Shown here: positions 1 through 5,198 of the stretch, piece by piece
Layout: each line of letters begins with the position of its first letter
How positions within the stretch are numbered: the first letter of the stretch is position 1
From: JBHIDQ01 sp046760155
GTDB taxonomy: Bacteria > Chloroflexota > Dehalococcoidia > Dehalococcoidales > RBG-16-60-22
Length of the DNA: 6,937 nucleotides
Direction: 5' to 3'
Assembly (NCBI GenBank): GCA_046760155.1
Contig: JBHIDQ010000076.1
Span: forward strand, 1-6,937
Position numbers and translations under genes: made by a program
The notes under the pieces: generated by a model
Seen by the model: only the letters and a program-made list of their open reading frames with translations
Told to the model about the DNA's origin: nothing
The model's database searches: none

Positions 1-1452
1 ATTGACCGCATCAATCAAGATAACCCCACCCCCCATTTGGGCAATATTGAGAGCACCAATCCCTGCGGCGAGCAGCCCCTCCTCCCCTACGAATCTTGCA
101 ACCTGGGCTCAATCAATCTCGCCAAGATGCTGCGCCAGACAAACGGGACTGCCGAGATTGACTACCCCAAGTTGGCGGCGACCATCAAGACCGCGGTCAG
201 GTTCTTAGATAATGTTATTGATGTCAATAAATTCCCGCTGCCCCAGATAGAGGAAATGACGAAAAAGACCAGGAAAATTGGGCTTGGCGTTATGGGATTT
301 GCCGATATGCTAATCAGGCTGGGTATCCCCTATGACTCAGCCGAGGCGCTTCAGCTTGCCACTGACATTATGCAATTTGTCAACGAAGAAGCAACCAAAG
401 CCTCAGTGGAATTGGGCAAGGAGCGCGGTGTCTTCCCTGCCTTCGAGGGAAGTATCTACGATGTTCCTGATGCCCCCAGAGTCAGAAACGCCTCACGCAC
501 CACCATTGCACCCACCGGCACCCTGAGTATGATTGCTGGCTGCTCCAGCGGCATTGAGCCGCTTTTTGCCCTGAGTTACACCAAGAATATCCTCGATGGT
601 GCCCGGCTCGTCGAAGTCAATCCCTATTTTGAGGAAGCGGCTCGCAACGGAGATTTTTACTCCGAGGAACTCATGCAGAAGTTAGCTGACGGGACTCATC
701 TCAGCGAGATTGAGGGTATATCCGATGAAATGAAACGGCTATTTGTTACCGCCCATGAGATAACCCCGGAATGGCATGTCAGGATGCAGGCCGCCTTCCA
801 GAAGTCCACCGACAACGCCGTTTCCAAAACGGTCAATTTCCCCCAAAAGGCCACCCGGGAAGATGTTGCTAAGGTGTATATGCTCGCCTACGAGGAAGGA
901 CTCAAGGGCATAACCATTTATCGCGACCGAAGCCGTGATGCTCAGGTGCTGACCACTGGGCAAAAAGAAAAAACTGAAGACACCAAGCGTACCCCGAGGA
1001 AGCGAGCCAAAATAACCACCGGAATAACGGAAAGAGTGACCACCGGTTGTGGCTATATCTATGTTACCGTCAATTCTGATGAGAGCGGTATCTGCGAGGT
1101 ATTCTCCAGTTTAGGTAAAGCCGGAGGCTGTGCCTCTGCCCAGCTTGAAGCCACCTGCCGACTTATCTCTCTGGCTTTGCGGTCTGGGGTAGAGGTAGCT
1201 TCCGTAGTCAGGCAGCTCCGTGGTATCCGCTGCCCATCTATTGCCTGGGAAGAGGGCAAGTCCATCCTCTCCTGCGCCGATGCCATTGCCAGTGTGCTGG
1301 AAAAGCATACCAGTGGCTATAACGGCAAGCCCAGGCCGGAGGACTACGGCTTGGCCAAGAACTTGGCCGGGCAGTGCCCAGAATGCAGCAATATGCTCGT
1401 CTATCAGGAAGGCTGCTTCATCTGCCCCGCCTGCGGCTATACCAAGTGTTAA
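1..1452 (+). CDS. nrdJ: Adenosylcobalamin-dependent class II ribonucleotide reductase, C-terminal part (5' truncated)
   Basis: This enzyme reduces ribonucleotides to deoxyribonucleotides in the cytoplasm, using a thiyl radical generated with adenosylcobalamin, so it works with or without oxygen. The gene enters from the left edge in frame 1 and 483 residues are visible. NPCGE lies at visible residues 20-24, where Asn20, Cys22 (thiyl radical) and Glu24 match the active-site triad. Cys33, in ESCNLGSINL, matches the second redox cysteine; its 11-residue spacing from Cys22 equals that in the Thermotoga enzyme. The phosphate-binding loop PTGTLS is at 171-176 and the barrel end STDNAVSKTVNFP at 269-281. 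A basic linker (about 320-342) leads to a TSCPD-type domain (about 349-437). The tail has cysteines at 459, 462, 472, 475, 478 and 483, resembling a zinc ribbon or the redox tail that re-reduces the active site. The TTG at 37 is not the start, because coding sequence continues upstream of it. The missing part should hold the N-terminal domain and the first redox cysteine. The family assignment is secure; the exact substrate level (di- or triphosphate) is inferred from the family. Confidence 0.96.
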   Translation: MDRINQDNPTPHLGNIESTNPCGEQPLLPYESCNLGSINLAKMLRQTNGTAEIDYPKLAATIKTAVRFLDNVIDVNKFPLPQIEEMTKKTRKIGLGVMGFADMLIRLGIPYDSAEALQLATDIMQFVNEEATKASVELGKERGVFPAFEGSIYDVPDAPRVRNASRTTIAPTGTLSMIAGCSSGIEPLFALSYTKNILDGARLVEVNPYFEEAARNGDFYSEELMQKLADGTHLSEIEGISDEMKRLFVTAHEITPEWHVRMQAAFQKSTDNAVSKTVNFPQKATREDVAKVYMLAYEEGLKGITIYRDRSRDAQVLTTGQKEKTEDTKRTPRKRAKITTGITERVTTGCGYIYVTVNSDESGICEVFSSLGKAGGCASAQLEATCRLISLALRSGVEVASVVRQLRGIRCPSIAWEEGKSILSCADAIASVLEKHTSGYNGKPRPEDYGLAKNLAGQCPECSNMLVYQEGCFICPACGYTKC

Positions 1453-1466
1453 ACAGAATTCTTTGT

Positions 1467-1540
1467 ACCCCCCTTATCCCCCTCCCTTGGGAAGGGAGGG
1501 AAATGAATTTTTTAAGAGAGGCGAAGCCTCTCTTTGACTC
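1467..1540 (+). repeat. Short palindromic dispersed repeat, copy 1 (intergenic)
   Basis: A C-rich block (1467-1488) ends in a perfect 9-bp inverted repeat, CCCTCCCTT (1480-1488) and AAGGGAGGG (1492-1500), with a 3-nt loop. The 34 nt at 1467-1500 match the reverse complement of 6361-6394 at 31 of 34 positions by hand; two of the three differences are in the loop. A second block (1521-1540) matches the reverse complement of 6341-6360 at 16 of 20. Here the blocks are separated by 20 A/T-rich nt (1501-1520) that are missing from the other copy. This looks like a REP- or MITE-like interspersed element. The family is not identified. Confidence 0.75.
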
Positions 1541-1547
1541 TCTTTTT
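1514..1547 (+). terminator. Probable rho-independent terminator after nrdJ
   Basis: A perfect 9-bp stem, AAGAGAGGC (1514-1522) with GCCTCTCTT (1526-1534) around a GAA loop, lies 62 nt after the nrdJ stop. It is followed by a T-rich stretch with five T's at 1543-1547. The T tract is not immediately next to the stem, so efficiency is uncertain. The upstream hairpin at 1480-1500, followed by six T's at 1508-1513, could add to termination. A strong promoter just downstream supports a transcription-unit boundary here. Confidence 0.55.
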
Positions 1548-1550
1548 CCT

Positions 1551-1579
1551 TTGACACCTCCATAGGCCGATGTTATGAT
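1551..1579 (+). promoter_or_regulatory. Sigma-70-type promoter of the first CorC-like gene
   Basis: A consensus -35 box TTGACA (1551-1556) and a -10 box TATGAT (1574-1579, 5 of 6 consensus) are separated by exactly 17 nt. Transcription would start near 1586, leaving a leader of about 16 nt before the ATG at 1602, with the ribosome binding site almost at the 5' end. The ATG at 1575 falls inside the -10 box and would not be transcribed from this promoter. Confidence 0.75.
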
Positions 1580-1585
1580 TTATGG

Positions 1586-1593
1586 TAAGGGAG
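1586..1593 (+). promoter_or_regulatory. Ribosome binding site that fixes the start at 1602
   Basis: TAAGGGAG lies 8 nt before the ATG at 1602. It supports that codon over the in-frame ATG at 1575, which lies within the predicted -10 box and has no comparable Shine-Dalgarno sequence. Confidence 0.65.
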
Positions 1594-1601
1594 CAGTCCT
1601 G

Positions 1602-2924
1602 ATGTCGGCAATTGAATTATATCTCGTGCTTCTTATCATTTGTTTACTCTTTTCGGCCTTCTTTTCTGGCTCGGAAACAGCCTTTATCTCTTTACAGAAG
1701 GTAAGGGTCGAGCACCTCATCGCCAATAAGGTGAGCAGTTCCAGGCGAGTCGCCAGGATGATTGAGCACCCGGAAAAATTTCTCTCCACCGTCTTACTGG
1801 GCACCAACCTGGTCAATACCGCGGCCGCAGCCTTAGCCGCCGCCCTGGCAATCTCCTTCTGGGGTGAACAGGGCATCCTCATTGCCACTTTCGGCCTGAC
1901 TGCCATTCTCCTCATCTTTGCCGAAACTACCCCCAAGACCATCGCCGCCCAGCACGCCGAAAAACTGTCCTTGGCCTTTGTCCGTCCTCTGGAGCTCATC
2001 TCCTGGCTATTTACTCCCTTCGTCTTCACCCTGAGCTGGATAGCCTCAGGCTTTACCAAGATGATTGGCGGAACACCAGTCTCCAAGTCCCTGGCCAGCC
2101 CAGAGGAAATCCGCACCATGATATCAGTGGGACACAAAGAGGGAACCGTGGAAGAGGCTGAGGCCGAAATGCTACACAAGGTCTTTGAGTTCGGCGACCG
2201 TCCGGTGCGTGAGGTTATGGTGCCACGCCCTGAGGTGGTGGCTATCGAGCAAGGCTCTAAAATCACTGATTTTCTTACCCTCTACACTGAATCTCCTCTC
2301 TCCCGCTTCCCCGTTTATCAGGAGAATATGGACAATGTCGTCGGCATCCTTTCGGTAAAGGACGTGCTCATGGCTCAGGCCAAAGGTACCATCAGTGACG
2401 AGAGTACTATTGACGACCTGGTCCGTCCCGCCTACTTTGCCCCGGAGACCAAGCGCGTCAACGAACTCTTTGTCGAGATGCGGGATAAAAACTACCGCAT
2501 GTGCGTGGTGGTGGATGAGTACGGCGGCACCGCCGGTGTCGTCAGCCTCAGCCGCTTGGTCGAGGAAATTGTCGGTGAGGTCGGCGATGAGTTAGCCGAG
2601 GTGGAAAAAGATTTCGAGGTAATCAATGAGTATACCTTCCAGATTGACGGTAGTATGCGCATTGAGGAAGTGAATGAAGAGATGGAACTGGAGCTGCCGG
2701 AAGGCGACTATGAGACGGTGGCTGGCTTTGTCCTCCATCTTTTAGGCCATATACCCAAGCCCAATGAACAACTGAGATACAAGGGCTTGAAGCTGGTGAT
2801 TACCGAAATGCGCGGATTGAAAATCGAGAAAATCCTGCTGACCAAGGAAAAACAAGCCGTAGAGTCATTAAAAGGCAGGCGAAAACCACAAGGAGAAGCT
2901 GGAAAAGAAAATCCTAGACAGTAA
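1602..2924 (+). CDS. CNNM/CorC-family transporter with CBS domains, tandem copy A
   Basis: This is a 440-residue membrane protein of the DUF21-CBS-CorC_HlyC family (often annotated hemolysin C, CorC or CNNM). Characterised members export Mg2+; others are linked to Co2+. The N-terminal DUF21 domain has hydrophobic segments near 5-21, 62-86, 91-107 and 131-153, with the conserved FFSGSETAFISL (20-31) and AETTPKTIAAQ (107-117). A pair of CBS domains spans about 204-325 and contains the hallmark DEYGGTAGVVS (305-315), expected to sense adenine nucleotides. A CorC_HlyC domain covers about 338-416. The start at 1602 is chosen because it has a good ribosome binding site, aligns with the start of copy B, and the ATG at 1575 falls in the promoter. 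The last 25 residues are charged and not shared with copy B. Codons 49-414 are identical at DNA level to copy B. The family is certain; the transported ion is inferred. Confidence 0.93.
   Translation: MSAIELYLVLLIICLLFSAFFSGSETAFISLQKVRVEHLIANKVSSSRRVARMIEHPEKFLSTVLLGTNLVNTAAAALAAALAISFWGEQGILIATFGLTAILLIFAETTPKTIAAQHAEKLSLAFVRPLELISWLFTPFVFTLSWIASGFTKMIGGTPVSKSLASPEEIRTMISVGHKEGTVEEAEAEMLHKVFEFGDRPVREVMVPRPEVVAIEQGSKITDFLTLYTESPLSRFPVYQENMDNVVGILSVKDVLMAQAKGTISDESTIDDLVRPAYFAPETKRVNELFVEMRDKNYRMCVVVDEYGGTAGVVSLSRLVEEIVGEVGDELAEVEKDFEVINEYTFQIDGSMRIEEVNEEMELELPEGDYETVAGFVLHLLGHIPKPNEQLRYKGLKLVITEMRGLKIEKILLTKEKQAVESLKGRRKPQGEAGKENPRQ
1746..2845 (+). repeat. 1100-bp direct repeat, left copy (within CorC-like gene A)
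   Basis: By eye this block is identical to 3090-4189 at a constant offset of 1344 nt. The edges are sharp: position 1745 is g against a at 3089, and 2846 is g against a at 4190. The preceding 99 nt match at only about 60% by hand count. Identity extends through synonymous positions and all reading frames, so it is not explained by protein conservation. Confidence 0.95.
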
Positions 2925-2942
2925 AAAAGAGGTTGAGGCTAT

Positions 2943-4241
2943 ATGCTCAACATTGAAATTTTATATTTAATTTTAGTTCTTGCCTGCGTCATCTTTTCCG
3001 CTTTCTTTTGCAGCTCGGAAACGGCTTTCCTTTCCCTGCAGAGGATCAAACTTGAGCATTTAATGAGCACCAAAGTAAAGGGAGCGGAACGAGTCGCCAG
3101 GATGATTGAGCACCCGGAAAAATTTCTCTCCACCGTCTTACTGGGCACCAACCTGGTCAATACCGCGGCCGCAGCCTTAGCCGCCGCCCTGGCAATCTCC
3201 TTCTGGGGTGAACAGGGCATCCTCATTGCCACTTTCGGCCTGACTGCCATTCTCCTCATCTTTGCCGAAACTACCCCCAAGACCATCGCCGCCCAGCACG
3301 CCGAAAAACTGTCCTTGGCCTTTGTCCGTCCTCTGGAGCTCATCTCCTGGCTATTTACTCCCTTCGTCTTCACCCTGAGCTGGATAGCCTCAGGCTTTAC
3401 CAAGATGATTGGCGGAACACCAGTCTCCAAGTCCCTGGCCAGCCCAGAGGAAATCCGCACCATGATATCAGTGGGACACAAAGAGGGAACCGTGGAAGAG
3501 GCTGAGGCCGAAATGCTACACAAGGTCTTTGAGTTCGGCGACCGTCCGGTGCGTGAGGTTATGGTGCCACGCCCTGAGGTGGTGGCTATCGAGCAAGGCT
3601 CTAAAATCACTGATTTTCTTACCCTCTACACTGAATCTCCTCTCTCCCGCTTCCCCGTTTATCAGGAGAATATGGACAATGTCGTCGGCATCCTTTCGGT
3701 AAAGGACGTGCTCATGGCTCAGGCCAAAGGTACCATCAGTGACGAGAGTACTATTGACGACCTGGTCCGTCCCGCCTACTTTGCCCCGGAGACCAAGCGC
3801 GTCAACGAACTCTTTGTCGAGATGCGGGATAAAAACTACCGCATGTGCGTGGTGGTGGATGAGTACGGCGGCACCGCCGGTGTCGTCAGCCTCAGCCGCT
3901 TGGTCGAGGAAATTGTCGGTGAGGTCGGCGATGAGTTAGCCGAGGTGGAAAAAGATTTCGAGGTAATCAATGAGTATACCTTCCAGATTGACGGTAGTAT
4001 GCGCATTGAGGAAGTGAATGAAGAGATGGAACTGGAGCTGCCGGAAGGCGACTATGAGACGGTGGCTGGCTTTGTCCTCCATCTTTTAGGCCATATACCC
4101 AAGCCCAATGAACAACTGAGATACAAGGGCTTGAAGCTGGTGATTACCGAAATGCGCGGATTGAAAATCGAGAAAATCCTGCTGACCAAAGAAAAGACCG
4201 GCGGCATCGTCAGAAAAGGTTCGGTTGAGGGTAAAGGGTGA
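2943..4241 (+). CDS. CNNM/CorC-family transporter with CBS domains, tandem copy B
   Basis: This 432-residue protein has the same architecture as copy A: DUF21 membrane domain, CBS pair (DEYGGTAGVVS at 306-316) and CorC_HlyC domain. It starts 18 nt after the stop of copy A and is probably co-transcribed from the promoter at 1551. AAGAGG (2927-2932) or GAGG (2935-2938) can serve as ribosome binding site. Only the first 49 residues and the tail after about residue 415 are its own. The N-terminus reads FFCSSETAFLSLQRIKLEHL where copy A has FFSGSETAFISLQKVRVEHL, and the C-terminus is shorter (TGGIVRKGSVEGKG). These differences resemble normal divergence of an old paralogue pair, while the middle is identical. 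Both proteins should be functional because all family motifs are intact in each. They could form homo- or heterodimers; that is inference from dimeric family members. Confidence 0.92.
   Translation: MLNIEILYLILVLACVIFSAFFCSSETAFLSLQRIKLEHLMSTKVKGAERVARMIEHPEKFLSTVLLGTNLVNTAAAALAAALAISFWGEQGILIATFGLTAILLIFAETTPKTIAAQHAEKLSLAFVRPLELISWLFTPFVFTLSWIASGFTKMIGGTPVSKSLASPEEIRTMISVGHKEGTVEEAEAEMLHKVFEFGDRPVREVMVPRPEVVAIEQGSKITDFLTLYTESPLSRFPVYQENMDNVVGILSVKDVLMAQAKGTISDESTIDDLVRPAYFAPETKRVNELFVEMRDKNYRMCVVVDEYGGTAGVVSLSRLVEEIVGEVGDELAEVEKDFEVINEYTFQIDGSMRIEEVNEEMELELPEGDYETVAGFVLHLLGHIPKPNEQLRYKGLKLVITEMRGLKIEKILLTKEKTGGIVRKGSVEGKG
3090..4189 (+). repeat. 1100-bp direct repeat, right copy (within CorC-like gene B)
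   Basis: This is the partner of 1746-2845. The offset of 1344 nt is a multiple of three, so both copies stay in frame with their genes. Recombination between them would remove 1344 bp and leave one intact chimeric gene with the 5' end of A and the tail of B. Confidence 0.95.
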
Positions 4242-4299
4242 ATTTGAAAACAAAGTTTCTCAAGATTAAACGGCCTGAGAAATATGGAATGGTAAGCAT

Positions 4300-4947
4300 A
4301 TGCAGCGTTTGCGTATCCGGTTCAGCCGGGAACAGGAAGTGAAATTCATCTCTCATCTTGATATCATGCGCCTCTGGCAAAGAGCACTCAATCGAGCCGA
4401 AATACCACTAGCCTACTCCGAAGGTTTCAATCCCCACCCCCGAATGTCACTGGCGTCACCCCTGGCTGTAGGTGTAACCAGCGAAGCCGAGTTAATGGAT
4501 ATCATCCTGACCAAACCAGTCTCTCCCCACTTTTTTAGCGCTGCGCTAAGTCAGCAGTTACCACCGGGCATTGCCATATTGCAGGTGTACCCGGTCGCTT
4601 TGACTATGCCATCGCTGCAATCTCAGGTTCGCTATGCCGAATACAAAGTTGAATTGGAAACCGAAAAAGGACCAAAAGAGGTAGAGGCAGCACTAAATTC
4701 CCTGCTGGCACTAAAGCACCTGCCATGGCAGCACCAGAGAGACACCGGCCCGCGAAATTACGATTTGAGGGCGCTAGTTGATGACCTGTGGCTCATTCAC
4801 TGGCAGAATGGACACTGCACTCTCGGGATGAGGCTACGCTGTGATAGCAGTGGTTCGGGAAGACCAGAGCAGGTCGTCGCTGCCCTCGGCTTTACCCGTT
4901 TCCCACAGTCGGTACACCGCACCAAGCTTATTTTAGGGACAAGTTGA
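4300..4947 (+). CDS. DUF2344 / TIGR03936-like radical SAM-associated protein
   Basis: This is a 215-residue soluble protein with the signature of the radical SAM-linked DUF2344 family. The N-terminus has R-x-R-F, then KFISHLDIMRLWQRALNRAEIPLAYSEG (15-42 region, SHLD at 18-21), FNPHPRMSLASPLAVGV (43-59) and SEAELMD (61-67). The length is typical of stand-alone members. In many bacteria this domain is fused to, or sits next to, a large radical SAM protein (TIGR03960 type), often close to ribonuclease E/G and ribosomal protein L21/L27 genes. None of those is in this window, so the partner must be elsewhere or upstream of the sequence seen. The biochemical role is not established to my knowledge. 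The start at 4300 has only a weak ribosome binding site (around ATGGTAAG, 4289-4296), but the conserved region starts a few residues later, which supports it. A 58-nt gap separates it from copy B. Confidence 0.88.
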   Translation: MQRLRIRFSREQEVKFISHLDIMRLWQRALNRAEIPLAYSEGFNPHPRMSLASPLAVGVTSEAELMDIILTKPVSPHFFSAALSQQLPPGIAILQVYPVALTMPSLQSQVRYAEYKVELETEKGPKEVEAALNSLLALKHLPWQHQRDTGPRNYDLRALVDDLWLIHWQNGHCTLGMRLRCDSSGSGRPEQVVAALGFTRFPQSVHRTKLILGTS

Positions 4948-4953
4948 TATATT

Positions 4954-4960
4954 AAGGAGG
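4954..4960 (+). promoter_or_regulatory. Strong ribosome binding site of the small membrane protein
   Basis: AAGGAGG, a near-perfect anti-16S match, ends 4 nt before the ATG at 4965. It is the strongest Shine-Dalgarno sequence in the window and argues that this 77-codon ORF is a real, well-translated gene. Confidence 0.7.
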
Positions 4961-4964
4961 GGAA

Positions 4965-5198
4965 ATGATAGACGGACTGGGATTTTTTGCTGGCGCCTGC
5001 CTGATAGCCTCGATGCTGTTGAGAAATATTTATGCGGTGAAAATTTTGTTGGCGGTGGCGGCGATTTCTTTTCTGGTTTATGGTATCATCCTACACCTGT
5101 TACCCATTATCGTAATCAACTCTGTCCTTACCGCAACTGGAATATACGAGATGATACGACTGACAAGGAAAAGGAAAGAGGCAGCCTCAACTGGCTAA
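4965..5198 (+). CDS. Small three-helix membrane protein, SemiSWEET/YgjV-like
   Basis: This 77-residue protein is almost entirely hydrophobic. Probable helices span about 4-20, 25-44 and 45-66, followed by a basic tail (RLTRKRKEAASTG) that would be cytoplasmic by the positive-inside rule. The second half, SFLVYGIILHLLPIIVINSV (35-54), resembles the W-x-x-YG-x-x-x-x-x-LPI-x-x-x-N pattern of half-transporter sugar proteins (SemiSWEET) and related small YgjV-like proteins. The proline-glutamine motif expected in SemiSWEET helix 1 is not visible, so transport of sugars is not claimed. The gene starts 17 nt after the DUF2344 stop behind a strong ribosome binding site, and its stop overlaps the tilS start (TAATG), which suggests translational coupling. 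Function unknown; reality of the gene likely. Confidence 0.75.
   Translation: MIDGLGFFAGACLIASMLLRNIYAVKILLAVAAISFLVYGIILHLLPIIVINSVLTATGIYEMIRLTRKRKEAASTG

Noticed and set aside
37..39. TTG as the start of the nrdJ fragment
   Set aside because: The frame is open to position 1 and the upstream codons read as part of the same conserved domain, so the gene is cut by the window edge.
1467..1500. CRISPR repeat or phage attachment site
   Set aside because: Only two copies in opposite orientation, nearly 5 kb apart, with no spacer array, cas gene or integrase nearby.
1575..1601. Upstream ATG giving nine extra residues on CorC-like protein A
   Set aside because: It overlaps the predicted -10 box, lacks a good ribosome binding site, and the extension has no counterpart in copy B.
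1580..2266. Long reverse-strand ORF (228 codons), with a near-duplicate at 2939-3610
   Set aside because: Both lie antisense to the CorC-like genes and are alike only because the genes share the 1100-bp block. The translation shows no recognisable domain, and the sense strand is strongly supported.
2872..2970. Charged, helix-like alternative frame across the tail of copy A (KEKLEKKILDSKKEVEA)
   Set aside because: It might hint at a frameshifted tail, but the frame is short, has no start, ends at a stop soon after the copy B start, and tails vary widely in this family.
4238..4345. Short GTG ORF overlapping the end of copy B and the start of the DUF2344 gene
   Set aside because: It is about 34 codons, has no convincing ribosome binding site, and most of its 3' part overlaps a conserved reading frame.
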